From JADLHS01 sp964594985 (GTDB lineage Bacteria > Verrucomicrobiota > Verrucomicrobiia > Limisphaerales > JADLHS01), in contig CAZQNQ010000009.1 of NCBI GenBank assembly GCA_964594985.1, forward strand, positions 1 to 64,000: 64,000 nucleotides of DNA, read 5' to 3'. Position 1 is the first letter of the stretch. Each line of letters begins with the position of its first letter. This document shows, piece after piece, positions 26,514 to 35,905 of this stretch. The position numbers were made by a program, and so were the translations under genes. The notes beneath the pieces are model-generated. The model was not told where the DNA came from. It worked only from the letters and a program-made list of their open reading frames with translations, and ran no database searches.

Positions 26514-27491
26514 ATGAAGACAAATCGAAACCCGAAACTCATCCGCAGTCTTGCTGCGGTGGTGGGCGGTTTTGCCTGGTTCACCGGGGCGGTGTCAGCA
26601 GCACCGTTCCTTTACACGTCAGGCGATCTGACGTTGACGTTTCGCAAGAGCGGCAACGCGACCGACTATGTGGTGAACATTGGCAAGGCCACCAACTACA
26701 ACAACCTGCCGGCGGGAACGACGTTCACCGTCAGCAACCTGGCCGTGGGGCAACTCAGCTCGTCCTTTCCGGACTATAACGAACTGAAGTGGTCCGTGGC
26801 GGCGGCCAACCGATTGGAAGCACTTGATCCCAATTACCCGGCGCAAACCCTCTGGATCAGCCGGCAACGCATCAGCCCCAGCGTGCCCAGCACGCCGTGG
26901 CAGCGGCGCGGTCAATCGCTCCAAGGCAACAACGGTTCGCAGATTGACGCCATCGGCAAGAATGCCGCGCTGGCGAGCAGCACGCTTCCGGGCAACGCCA
27001 ACAATACTGCTACCGGCGTTGTGATTCCCGTGGGCAACAATCCAAACGTCGGCACCGCCATCGGAGTGAACGGCAATTATGCCGGCAACTTCCAGGGCAA
27101 TGTGGAAACTCTGACGGCGGCGGATTTTGCCGACAACGCCGGCAATGTTTCGCAGGCGGATCTCTACGAACTGCTGCCTGGCTCGGGCGACGCGCGTTAC
27201 CTGGGCTACTTCGAGTTCAAGCCGAACGGCACGTTGACGTTCAACAATCCGGCGGTGGCGCCGCCCGCGCCGACGATCACCGGCATCGTCCGCAACGGTG
27301 CTGTCACGACCGTTTCCTTCACCACGACCGCGGGCGCGACTTACCGGTTGCGTGCTGCGGCTGCGGCGGGTTTGACCACGCCGGTGTCCACCTGGACCAC
27401 TGGCGCTTCCATCGTCGGCACGGGGGCCGTGCTGTCGCTTTCTGATACGAACACAGCGGATATCCGCTTCTTTGCCGTGGACGCGCAATGA
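26514..27491 (+). CDS. Secreted protein of unknown function
   Basis: A 325-aa protein with a signal peptide (LIRSLAAVVGGFAWFTGAVSA) and a mature part starting APFLYTSGDLTLTFRKSGNATDYVVNIGKATNYNNL, then Gly/Asn-rich sequence and a C-terminal module (VTTVSFTTTAGATYRLRAAAA) resembling the Ig-like tails of neighbouring exported proteins. SDLTLTFRK-type openings occur in verrucomicrobial PEP-CTERM-like exported proteins, but no PEP tail is present. It sits 75 bp upstream of another exported protein; both may be cargo or accessories of the two-partner secretion locus that follows. Function unknown. Confidence 0.75.
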   Translation: MKTNRNPKLIRSLAAVVGGFAWFTGAVSAAPFLYTSGDLTLTFRKSGNATDYVVNIGKATNYNNLPAGTTFTVSNLAVGQLSSSFPDYNELKWSVAAANRLEALDPNYPAQTLWISRQRISPSVPSTPWQRRGQSLQGNNGSQIDAIGKNAALASSTLPGNANNTATGVVIPVGNNPNVGTAIGVNGNYAGNFQGNVETLTAADFADNAGNVSQADLYELLPGSGDARYLGYFEFKPNGTLTFNNPAVAPPAPTITGIVRNGAVTTVSFTTTAGATYRLRAAAAAGLTTPVSTWTTGASIVGTGAVLSLSDTNTADIRFFAVDAQ

Positions 27492-27565
27492 GTCATCCCG
27501 GCGGACTGAAACCGAAATTGAAACCAAATCGAAACAGACAACTTAAATCCTTTGAAAGACCGTTT

Positions 27566-28663
27566 ATGAAAATCACCAAATCAGCACTGACAGCATTGGC
27601 GGGCCTGTTGCTCGCCACCAGCGCCCCGGCGCAGGTTGAAATCAACATCTCTGGCGCCGTGGCGTTCCGTAGCACCGCCTATCGCGCGATCCGCGGGCTC
27701 TTTAACAACCCGACCAACGGGGTGTTATTGAGCCAGAATCCCGCCGACGGCCCCACCACACCGTCCGAACTCAAAGTGACCTGGACCGGTCGGATCACGA
27801 ACTTGTTCGGGGGGCAGACCGTCACCGTCCGCGCGTTCTACAATGGCGCGGTCGCGGGCATTCAAGACCTGGTGCAGGATCGCAACGTCGCGTTCCTCGC
27901 CACGTCCACTCCCGGGGACACGACGCTGACATCGGGCGTGAAATCAGATGTCGCCTTCTCGTCCATCTTCCAACAAGCGACGGAATTCCCTTCGCCCGTG
28001 TTGAATGACGCGTTGTTTGGGGCCACACCGATCAACTTCGTGAAGAGCACGATTGGCACCGCGGGCATCACCAACCTCACCACGCACCAGTTGCGGACCA
28101 TTCTGGCCAACGGCTCGGTGCCGGCGTGGTTCCTCACCGGCAACACCAATGACACGCACACGATCTACTTCATCAATCGTGATCCCACCGCCGGCCAGCG
28201 GGTGACGGTGCTATTGGAATCACTGTTCACCGGATTCCCCAGTTCATACTTGTGGAACACCGCGGCGAATGCCTGGCAGGTGGATCCGACGGGGCGCACT
28301 GCGGGTGAAATCACCACCCACCTGAACAACTACAGCAATGCGATCAGCTACCTGATCTCCGAGGATTCGTACAATGTGAACAGTGGTTTGAACGTCCTCA
28401 ATTACAACGGCAGCAAGGCGTTCAAAGGCACGTTCCTCAACAACGCCCCGAACGACTTCACCCCGGTGCTGGAAGGTCAATACAGTCTCTGGGTGTATGA
28501 GCACCTGCTGATTCGCGCCGGCATCATCGGCAATATTCCCGCGTATCGCGCCGCGTTGATCAGTTCGATTGAAAGCGAACTGTTGACCGCGCCGTTCTCC
28601 ATTCCGATTGGCCGGTTGAATGTGGAACGCGACGCGGACGGCGCGCCGGTCGCCCCGAAATAA
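27566..28663 (+). CDS. Exported phosphate-binding-like periplasmic protein, function unknown
   Basis: A 365-aa protein with a signal peptide (MKITKSALTALAGLLLATSAPA). The sequence INISGAVAFRSTAYRAIRGLF and later DVAFSSIFQ, TIYFINRDPTAGQRV and YSLWVYEHLL resemble the solute-binding fold of PstS-like proteins (an opening strand with a Ser/Thr-rich loop, a central ERDP-like segment), but I cannot see a clear ligand motif. The start is the ATG at 27566; the longer in-frame version overlaps the preceding stop and lacks a plausible signal peptide. The gene ends in a strong hairpin, so it forms a short unit with the previous gene. Confidence 0.7.
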   Translation: MKITKSALTALAGLLLATSAPAQVEINISGAVAFRSTAYRAIRGLFNNPTNGVLLSQNPADGPTTPSELKVTWTGRITNLFGGQTVTVRAFYNGAVAGIQDLVQDRNVAFLATSTPGDTTLTSGVKSDVAFSSIFQQATEFPSPVLNDALFGATPINFVKSTIGTAGITNLTTHQLRTILANGSVPAWFLTGNTNDTHTIYFINRDPTAGQRVTVLLESLFTGFPSSYLWNTAANAWQVDPTGRTAGEITTHLNNYSNAISYLISEDSYNVNSGLNVLNYNGSKAFKGTFLNNAPNDFTPVLEGQYSLWVYEHLLIRAGIIGNIPAYRAALISSIESELLTAPFSIPIGRLNVERDADGAPVAPK

Positions 28664-28681
28664 TCAGTCGCAATAAATCAC

Positions 28682-28714
28682 AACCGGCGCGGGTATTTGG
28701 CCCGCGCCGGTTTC
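28682..28714 (+). terminator. Rho-independent terminator
   Basis: AACCGGCGCGGG and CCCGCGCCGGTT pair over 12 bp around a 7-nt loop and are followed by TCT, 19 bp after the stop of the preceding gene. Confidence 0.7.
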
Positions 28715-28726
28715 TGCCCCGCGACC

Positions 28727-31219
28727 ATGCCGATGGAGCCATCGTTACTAAAATATCGAATGTTGTTTCTGCGAACCGGATTCGTTTATGCAACTGCGCT
28801 GCTGTTTGCCGCCCCCTTGGGCAGTGCGTCTGTTCACGCGCAGGCGACGAATGCCCCGGTCGTTCCCAGCTTTCAAGTCAGCCGCTACGAAATCACCGGC
28901 AGCTCCGTCCTCGATCAAGCCACCGTGGATCGCGCCACCCAAAGCGCCATCGGCACGAACATCACCGTGCCGCAGATCCGCCGCGCGCTGACGAAACTCC
29001 AGCAGGCTTTCCGGGATCGCGGTTATCTCCGTGCCGCCATCACGCTTCCGCAACAACCGCTGACCAATGGCATTGTCAGCCTCAACGTCGTCTCTGGTCC
29101 GAACCAGAACGAAGCCGCATCCGCGCCCGTCACGTTGCCTGCTGCGCTTGCGCCGAGTTACAATTTCCAGCACTTCGAGATTTACGGGAATACCGTGCTT
29201 CAGCCGGACGAGATTGACCGCATTCTCAGCCCTGCTGCCGGTGCCGCCGCGAATCTGGCGCAACTGGAGCAGGCGCTCGCGCAGTTGCAAGCGGTCTATC
29301 GCGAGCGCGGTTATTACGCCGCCACGGTGAAATTACCGCAGCAAGTGCTCATGGCCGGCACAGTCATCGTGAAGGTCGAGGAAGGTTTGACGCTCGCCGC
29401 CGAGGAAGCTTTGGCCGTCGCGGTTGCGGCGACGAACAAACCCGCGCCGCCCCGCACGTTTGAGGTCCGCCACTACGACATCGTCGGCAACACGCTGCTC
29501 ACGCAGCCGACGATTGATGCCATCGTCACCAACGGCATCGGGACGAACATCACCTTCGCGCAGGTGCAGAAAGTTCTCGGCGAACTGCAACTGGCCTATC
29601 GCGAACGCGGCTTCGCCAGCGCCAAGGTTTCGTTGCCACCGCAACAGCTCACCAACGCCACCATCACCGTTCAGGTCATGGAGGGAGTGCTGGTGGCTGT
29701 GCGGGTGCTCGGCAACCGTCATTTTAGTTCCAACAATGTCCTGCGCGCCTTGCCGTCGGTGCAGGATGCGCTCATCTGGAAGGATCAAGTCGTCAACAGC
29801 AGCGCGTTGCAGCGCGAGGTGGATCTGGCGAACCAGAATCGTGACCGCACGATCTATCCGGTCATCACGCCCGGCCCCGAACCCGGCACGAGCGCGCTGG
29901 AGTTGCGGGTGAAGGATCGGCTGCCGTTGCATGGCAAGGTGGATTTGAACAACCAGAACACGCCCGGCACACCCGATTTGCGCGTCAATGCGTCCGCGAA
30001 TTATGCGAACCTGTGGCAGAGCGAACATCAGCTTGGGCTTTCGTATGGCTTCACGCCGGAAGAATACAATGTGGCAGGCCAGGGGCATGAGTTCCTGCTT
30101 AACCGGCCGCTCATCGCCAACTACGGCGCGTTTTACCGGCTGCCGTTCGGTGAAGTCAGCGCGCTGCAGAATCAGATCAATGCCTCGGCGGGTCAGTTCG
30201 GTTATGACGAAGCCACGCGCCAGTTCCGGTTGCCGCCCGCCGGCGCGCGGCCGGACCTGACTTTTTATGGCAGTTACGCGTCGAGTGATACCGGGGTGAA
30301 GTTCGGTCCGCCGGTGCTCGTTTCGCAAACGCCCCTGCTGACCATCGTGTCCCAGGATTCCGGGCAGGATTTGACCGTCAACGCCAGCGCGGGTGGGCGG
30401 CTGAACCTTCCGCTGGCCTTGAGCGACACGAAGCGCTTCAGTTTTTCCGCCGGCCTGGATTGGAAGCGTTACTCGCTGGAAAGTTTCAACACCAACAACT
30501 TCATCATCACAACGGTGGTCACCAACTCGTCCGGCTCGCAGACCATCCAGAGCGTGGTGTCGTCGCCGCAACCAACGCGGCGCAACGAGTTCGATTATCT
30601 GCCACTCGCTTTGGGCGTGGATTACTTCCAGACCGACCCCGGCGGCAGCTTCGCGGCGAGTCTGGGGTTGAGCGCCAATTTCGTCGGGAACGATCGGGAT
30701 TTTGTGCCGGCCTCCTATTCGCGCAAAACCAAAGCCGACTACGGCAAAGCCACGCTCTCACTTACGCGCGACCAGACGGTTTTCAAGAATTGGTCGCTGC
30801 TCCTGCGCGCCAGCGGTCAGGCGGCCACCGGGCCGCTGATCAGCAATGAACAGTTCGCGATGGGTGGCGTGAACAGTGTGCGCGGCTATTACGAGGGCGA
30901 TCAGTACGGCGACACGGGTTGGTTCGGCAGTGTGGAGCTGCGCACGCCCTTCATCACCGGTGACGTGCCGGTCTGGACGGGTACCGCTCCGGTCTGGCTG
31001 CGTGGTTCGGTTTTCTTTGACGTGAGCCAGCGTTATCCGATGGATACGTCGCCGGGGCGCGACATTTATCGCACACTGGCCGGCACTGGTTTTGGCCTGT
31101 CGGCCAACATCAACAACCGTGTGGATGCGAAACTCATCGTCGGCTGGCCGTTGGAAGATTCCGCCAACACGCGCGCCGGCGAGGTCCGGGCCAACTTCTC
31201 TATCGGAGCACAATTCTGA
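28727..31219 (+). CDS. FhaC/ShlB-type outer-membrane two-partner secretion transporter
   Basis: About 830 aa. A signal peptide is followed by at least four POTRA-like repeats: FQVSRYEITGSSVLD, YNFQHFEIYGNTVLQ, FEVRHYDIVGNTLLT and VLVAVRVLGNRHFSS, each with an AYRERGF(/Y) helix. The C-terminal half is an Omp85-type beta-barrel with the plug-loop motif VRGYYEGDQYGD and a terminal aromatic strand (FSIGAQF). It should export the FhaB-like protein encoded next, recognising its N-terminal TPS domain. Four POTRA units are more than the usual two of FhaC. I use ATG 28727; ATG 28760 gives a tighter signal peptide (MLFLRTGFVYATALLFAAP) and may be the true start. Confidence 0.88.
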   Translation: MPMEPSLLKYRMLFLRTGFVYATALLFAAPLGSASVHAQATNAPVVPSFQVSRYEITGSSVLDQATVDRATQSAIGTNITVPQIRRALTKLQQAFRDRGYLRAAITLPQQPLTNGIVSLNVVSGPNQNEAASAPVTLPAALAPSYNFQHFEIYGNTVLQPDEIDRILSPAAGAAANLAQLEQALAQLQAVYRERGYYAATVKLPQQVLMAGTVIVKVEEGLTLAAEEALAVAVAATNKPAPPRTFEVRHYDIVGNTLLTQPTIDAIVTNGIGTNITFAQVQKVLGELQLAYRERGFASAKVSLPPQQLTNATITVQVMEGVLVAVRVLGNRHFSSNNVLRALPSVQDALIWKDQVVNSSALQREVDLANQNRDRTIYPVITPGPEPGTSALELRVKDRLPLHGKVDLNNQNTPGTPDLRVNASANYANLWQSEHQLGLSYGFTPEEYNVAGQGHEFLLNRPLIANYGAFYRLPFGEVSALQNQINASAGQFGYDEATRQFRLPPAGARPDLTFYGSYASSDTGVKFGPPVLVSQTPLLTIVSQDSGQDLTVNASAGGRLNLPLALSDTKRFSFSAGLDWKRYSLESFNTNNFIITTVVTNSSGSQTIQSVVSSPQPTRRNEFDYLPLALGVDYFQTDPGGSFAASLGLSANFVGNDRDFVPASYSRKTKADYGKATLSLTRDQTVFKNWSLLLRASGQAATGPLISNEQFAMGGVNSVRGYYEGDQYGDTGWFGSVELRTPFITGDVPVWTGTAPVWLRGSVFFDVSQRYPMDTSPGRDIYRTLAGTGFGLSANINNRVDAKLIVGWPLEDSANTRAGEVRANFSIGAQF

Positions 31220-31256
31220 TGAAAACCATCACCAAGATAAATTTGTTGGACACTCG

Positions 31257-31295
31257 CCCTCACCCCGGCCCTCTCCCCCGGGGAGAGGGAGGACG
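31257..31295 (-). repeat. GC-rich palindromic repeat, copy 1
   Basis: A 39-bp element containing CCCTCTCCCC/GGGGAGAGGG. It is the exact reverse complement of copy 3 (35827-35865). It lies between the transporter and its cargo gene and, when read as coding, yields the spurious peptide HPGPLPRGEG. Confidence 0.85.
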
Positions 31296-31413
31296 ATGCG
31301 ACGCCACCGAATCACTCGTTTACTCCGGTTGTATTTGCCGCCGATCTAATCTCCATGACAGTTACCGCTCACAAATCAGCAGCGTTCCAAGTGACGATGC
31401 ACGGCCTATGATT

Positions 31414-31452
31414 CTCCCTCTCCTGGGGGAGAGGGCCGGGGTGAGGGCGGGC
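31414..31452 (+). repeat. GC-rich palindromic repeat, copy 2
   Basis: A diverged copy (CTCCCTCTCCTGGGGGAGAG followed by GGCCGGGGTGAGGG) in the opposite orientation to copy 1, 16 bp upstream of the start chosen for the FhaB-like gene. Confidence 0.8.
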
Positions 31453-31467
31453 GTCATCACAAATTTC

Positions 31468-34400
31468 ATGCAAGTTTGCTTGGCTGCCGTGGTGTTTCTG
31501 TTCGCCGTGAGCGCGCCCGCCAATCCGTATGGAATGACCGTGCAAAGCGGCACGGCCAGCGCCGTGGCCAACGGCAATCAACTCAACATCACTGCGTCGC
31601 ACAACGCCTTTCTCAACTGGCAATCGTTCAACATTGCGGCGGGGCAGACCACCACGTTCATCCAACCCTCGGCGTCTTCCGTGGTATGGAATCGCATCAA
31701 CGACGCGAACCCGTCGCAAATCTTCGGCAACCTCACAGCGAACGGCGTTGTGGTGCTGATGAACCAGAACGGTTTTTACTTCGGCCCGAACTCCTTTGTG
31801 AGCGTGGCAGGCTTGATCGTTTCGACCGCGCCGATTGGCCCAATTGATTCCAGCGCCGGGTTGTTCTGGCAATTCACCGGGCCGCCGCCGAGCGCGAGCA
31901 TCATCAATTACGGCCAGATCAACGTGGGCAAAGGCGGTTCGGCGTTTCTTATCGCCGCGCACATCGAGAATCATGGCCGCATCACCGCCCCGGAGGGCAG
32001 CATCGGTTTGATCGCCGGTCAGGAAGTGCTGTTGAGCGAACGCCCCGATGGACGTGGCCTGAGCGCGACGGTAAAATTGCCGTCCGGTTCAGTGGACAAC
32101 TCCGGCCAACTCATCGCTGACGCGGGCGCGATTGCCCTCCAGGCGCAGGTCGTGAATCAAGGCGGGCTGGTTCAGGCCAACTCCATCCGCGAACGGAATG
32201 GCATCATCGAACTCGTTGCTTCGGAAGCCATCACGCTCGGCGAACATTCGGTCCTTTCCGCCAACGGTGATTCCGCCAGTGCGAGTGCGGGCGGGCAGAT
32301 TGAGATTATCTCCAGCGGCACCTTCGCCGACTCCGCCTCATCGCAAATCAATGTCACTGGCGGTGGCCTGGGTGGCGCTGGCGGATTCGTGGAAGTCTCC
32401 GCGCCGTTCATGTCCGCCATCCATTCGCGGATTGATGGCAGCGCCGGCTTCGGCAGCACTGGCGGGCGACTGTTGATTGACCCGCTCAACATCGTCATCG
32501 GCAGCAGCGGCAACGGGAGCATTGGCTCGGGCACGGTCGGCTCCGGCGACGCGCCAGTGGCTGGCACACTTACGCTTGATGTGAACTCTGCGTTTCTCGG
32601 TTTCTCGCAGATCACATTGCAGGCGTTGAACAATATCACCCTCAACTCCGGCACGATCTGGGACCTGGAGTCCAGCACCGGGCTTAATACGCCCGGAAGC
32701 CTGCTCAAGCTGGAAGCGGGCAACAACATCACGATCTCCACCGGCGCGAGCATTCTCGGCGGGGAAAACTGGTCGGTGACGCTCCAGGCCGGTCGTAATT
32801 TTTCCCTCGCGGATACGGTGACCCCCGGTGTGGGCACGATTTCGTTTGCGGGCACGGGTTCGTTGCAGACGCAGAACGGCAACATCAGTCTGCTCGCGGG
32901 CAACAACATCACCGTGGGCAGCGGGCAGGTGCGGACGGTTGGCGGCGGGAGCATCACGGCACACGCGGTTGGCGGAAGCATCAACACCGGCACGAAGGCG
33001 AACGGGTTCACCTTTTCCACCCTGGGCTACAACGTCAGCGCCGATCTGGGCGGCATCAGCACCGGCAACGGAGGCGATGTGAATCTGACGGCCGGGCTGG
33101 ATGTCATCAGCTACTTGCCCATCGCGGGCGGCACGCAGACCGACGCCGGCAGCGGCGCGTTTGGCGCGGCCCCGGGCGATGTGACGATCACGGCGGGCCG
33201 CGATGTCAGCGGGCACTACGTCGTGCGCAACGGCATCGGCACGATCACGGCCGGGCGCGATGCGGGCACGGCTTCGCGGTTGCTGGCGTTGAGCCTGGTG
33301 AGCGGCGGTTGGACGGTGAACGCGGGGCATGACATTCTCTTGCAAGAAGTGCGCAATCCGAACGGCCTGTTCAACAACGTCGGCTCGAGTTCGGCGGTCA
33401 ACCGCTTCCGGTTCGATTACGCGGCGGATGCCTACACCCGGTTGCACGCCGGAAACTCCGTGCAACTGCGCGGCACGGCGCTGCCGCGCTACAATGACGC
33501 GTTCTCGCAGAACATGCCGGCCATCTATCCCGGCACTCTGGAGATCACCGCCGGCGCGGGTGGCGTCATTCTTGGCAATGACGTGATCTTGTTCCCGTCG
33601 CCGCTGGGCGATCTGCGCATCACCACCACCGCTGGCGGATCGCTGGTGGGGACCAAGAACACCGGTCTGACCCAATTGATCATGTCCGACAGCGGCAAGT
33701 CGCAGTATCGGACGTTTGGCGATTTCGGTTTGTCCGATCACGCCGCCACGCCGGTTCATCTCAACGATCCCGACCCCATCCAACTCGACATCGCTGGCGA
33801 TATGAATGGCATCCTGCTCGGCGCGGCCAAGAGAGCGGAGCTCAACGTGGGTGGCAATATGATCAACAGCCGGTTCGATGGGCAGAACCTGCATGATGAC
33901 GACGACACCCGCATCACGGTCGCGGGCAACATCATCAACCGGAATGAATTCACCAGCGTGCCGAGCGCCCCGCCAAATTTCGCGCTGTTCGATCCGCTGC
34001 TGAAACTGATCTACCCGCCCTTGGTCGGCAGCGCGGCGGGAATCGAAAACCAGTTCTACTACAACGAAACCACCGGCGTTCTCACGTTCCAGGGCCGGAT
34101 GACCGGCGAGCAACTGCAGGCGTTGTTGAATCTGCGGGTGCGGACATTTGATGCGTTTGGCAACCCCATTCTGGATGCGAGTTTCGAGCCGGTCACCGCG
34201 CCCGCCGAATTCGTGAGCGCCGCCGTGTTGCAACAGTTGTACGCCGCCAGTCAGGACATTCCCTCCAACCCTGATTCCGGTTATCGCATCGGCGGCGGGG
34301 GCACGTTCACGATCACCGCGCACGACCTCGATCTGGGTGCGACGGTCGGCATCGTCTCCGACGGCCCGAGTCGCAACGTGGCGCTGGCAGACTATTTCAC

Positions 34401-35469
34401 GGAGGGGGCGGACCTCAACGTGCTCCTGTCCGGCAGTCTCGACATGTTTTCGACCAAGATCGCTTCGCTCAACGGCGGCGACATCAATGTTTATGCGGAC
34501 GGCGACATCAGCGTCGGCTCGCGCAATTTCAGCACCGGCGGCCAGGCGGCCCGCGGCATTTTCACCCTGGATGACAGCGACGTGACAGTGATCGCACGGG
34601 GCGACATCAATGTGAACGGTTCCCGCATCGCCGCCTATGATGGCGGGAACGTGTTGGTGCGTTCGCTCGAAGGCAACGTGGATGCGGGCACGGGCGGCAG
34701 CGGGGCGGCCACGGTCCAGAAAGTTTATGTGGACCCGGTGACGCGCCAGATCTTGACCGATGTGGAAACCATTCCCGGGAGCGGCGTTCTGGCGACCACG
34801 TTCCCGCCCTCCCTCAATCCGGCCTTTCCACGTTCGCTGACCACCGTTGGTGACATTCTGGTGGAAACCCCACGGGGCGACATCATCGCCAGTGCGGGCG
34901 GTATCGTGCAAATCCCGCTCAATGGGATCGGCAGCAGCCTCGGTACGGTGACGTTGCGGGCCGGGACGAAGGACGCCAATGGCAACGTGGTTTACGTTGG
35001 AAACATTGATGCGGGCGGTTCGGGGGTCATCGGCAGCACGGTAAACCTGGAGGCCACCGGTGATATAGCCGGAATCATTGTCGCGCGTGGCGATCTGGTA
35101 CTGATAAGCAGTCGCAACGCAAACGTCACAGGACTCTCCGGTGGCAACGCCAGCGTGAGCGCTGGCGGTACGATCTCCGGTACGATCATCGGCGTGGGCA
35201 GTGTCAGCGCCAGCGGGAGCACGGTGGACGCCGCATTGCTCTCGCAGAACGTCTCCACCAGCGGCGACGCGAGTTCCTCGCGGCAAGGTTTTGCCCAGGG
35301 CACGGCAGCTTCCGCCACCAGCCAGAGTCTCGCCAGCGACGACAAAGCCAGGGAAGCCGCAACCGAGAAGAAGGACGAGGAAGAAGAACTCGCCAAAAAA
35401 CAAAAACCCGGCCCGCGCCTCGCCAAGACCACCGGGCGCGTGACGGTCATTCTCCCCAACAAATCATGA
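31468..35469 (+). CDS. FhaB-like filamentous haemagglutinin (TpsA cargo protein)
   Basis: About 1333 aa. A signal peptide (MQVCLAAVVFLFAVSAPA) precedes a TPS domain: NPYGMTVQSGTASAV, AFLNWQSFNIAAG, SVVWNRINDANPSQIFGNLTANG, VVLMNQNGFYFGPNS. A long right-handed beta-helix follows (GNNITISTGASILGG, GDVTITAGRDVSG and similar), and a charged C-terminal tail (KKDEEEELAKKQKPGP) that could be disordered. It is predicted to be exported through the upstream FhaC-like barrel and displayed or released as an adhesin. I start at ATG 31468, because the frame from 31219 runs through repeat copies 1 and 2 and yields a peptide unlike a signal sequence. The ending is complete and lacks the toxin module of CDI proteins. 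Confidence 0.88.
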   Translation: MQVCLAAVVFLFAVSAPANPYGMTVQSGTASAVANGNQLNITASHNAFLNWQSFNIAAGQTTTFIQPSASSVVWNRINDANPSQIFGNLTANGVVVLMNQNGFYFGPNSFVSVAGLIVSTAPIGPIDSSAGLFWQFTGPPPSASIINYGQINVGKGGSAFLIAAHIENHGRITAPEGSIGLIAGQEVLLSERPDGRGLSATVKLPSGSVDNSGQLIADAGAIALQAQVVNQGGLVQANSIRERNGIIELVASEAITLGEHSVLSANGDSASASAGGQIEIISSGTFADSASSQINVTGGGLGGAGGFVEVSAPFMSAIHSRIDGSAGFGSTGGRLLIDPLNIVIGSSGNGSIGSGTVGSGDAPVAGTLTLDVNSAFLGFSQITLQALNNITLNSGTIWDLESSTGLNTPGSLLKLEAGNNITISTGASILGGENWSVTLQAGRNFSLADTVTPGVGTISFAGTGSLQTQNGNISLLAGNNITVGSGQVRTVGGGSITAHAVGGSINTGTKANGFTFSTLGYNVSADLGGISTGNGGDVNLTAGLDVISYLPIAGGTQTDAGSGAFGAAPGDVTITAGRDVSGHYVVRNGIGTITAGRDAGTASRLLALSLVSGGWTVNAGHDILLQEVRNPNGLFNNVGSSSAVNRFRFDYAADAYTRLHAGNSVQLRGTALPRYNDAFSQNMPAIYPGTLEITAGAGGVILGNDVILFPSPLGDLRITTTAGGSLVGTKNTGLTQLIMSDSGKSQYRTFGDFGLSDHAATPVHLNDPDPIQLDIAGDMNGILLGAAKRAELNVGGNMINSRFDGQNLHDDDDTRITVAGNIINRNEFTSVPSAPPNFALFDPLLKLIYPPLVGSAAGIENQFYYNETTGVLTFQGRMTGEQLQALLNLRVRTFDAFGNPILDASFEPVTAPAEFVSAAVLQQLYAASQDIPSNPDSGYRIGGGGTFTITAHDLDLGATVGIVSDGPSRNVALADYFTEGADLNVLLSGSLDMFSTKIASLNGGDINVYADGDISVGSRNFSTGGQAARGIFTLDDSDVTVIARGDINVNGSRIAAYDGGNVLVRSLEGNVDAGTGGSGAATVQKVYVDPVTRQILTDVETIPGSGVLATTFPPSLNPAFPRSLTTVGDILVETPRGDIIASAGGIVQIPLNGIGSSLGTVTLRAGTKDANGNVVYVGNIDAGGSGVIGSTVNLEATGDIAGIIVARGDLVLISSRNANVTGLSGGNASVSAGGTISGTIIGVGSVSASGSTVDAALLSQNVSTSGDASSSRQGFAQGTAASATSQSLASDDKAREAATEKKDEEEELAKKQKPGPRLAKTTGRVTVILPNKS

Positions 35470-35567
35470 TTGCTTCGAGAACATTGCCGAAAAGTTTGTT
35501 TGACGCTCGCTCTCCTCGCAGGGATGAGATTTCTCCGTGTCAAGATTCACGCCTTGAACCCTGGAAC

Positions 35568-35649
35568 GAACCGGAGCGCCGATCTCCTGATCGGCTCGAT
35601 TCCCAGCTTGGGTCGCGCCGAGCCGATCAGGAGATCGGCGCTCCGGTTC
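35568..35649. repeat. 31-bp perfect inverted repeat with 20-bp loop
   Basis: The arms at 35568-35598 and 35619-35649 are exact reverse complements. The element lies in the non-coding stretch between the FhaB-like and ExbB-like genes (35470-35905). It resembles the mobile palindromic repeats scattered in verrucomicrobial genomes. The rest of the stretch holds repeat copy 3 and no supported gene. Confidence 0.9.
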
Positions 35650-35826
35650 TGGGAGCGAGGGAATCATTCGCCGCGTCGGGTGATGTGGAGGTCGCTGGTT
35701 TGCAACGTCTCCAGATTCCGAACGACAACTTGGCGGAGATTGCTGGTTTGCAGAGCTTCATTCTCGCGAATAGAAATGTGGCGGCGATGGCAGTTTTGCC
35801 AATCAAGTTTTCCGGGCGCATCGCTT

Positions 35827-35865
35827 CGTCCTCCCTCTCCCCGGGGGAGAGGGCCGGGGTGAGGG
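35827..35865 (+). repeat. GC-rich palindromic repeat, copy 3
   Basis: Identical (39 of 39) to the reverse complement of copy 1 at 31257, so the FhaB-like gene is bracketed by perfect inverted copies, 4.5 kb apart. Confidence 0.9.
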
Positions 35866-35905
35866 CGGACGTTCACACTAATTTCAACCCCATCAATTCA
35901 CAATT

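Noticed and set aside
31219..31467. N-terminal extension of the FhaB-like protein
   Set aside because: The frame runs through palindromic repeats and yields HPGPLPRGEG-type sequence; a proper signal peptide begins at 31468.
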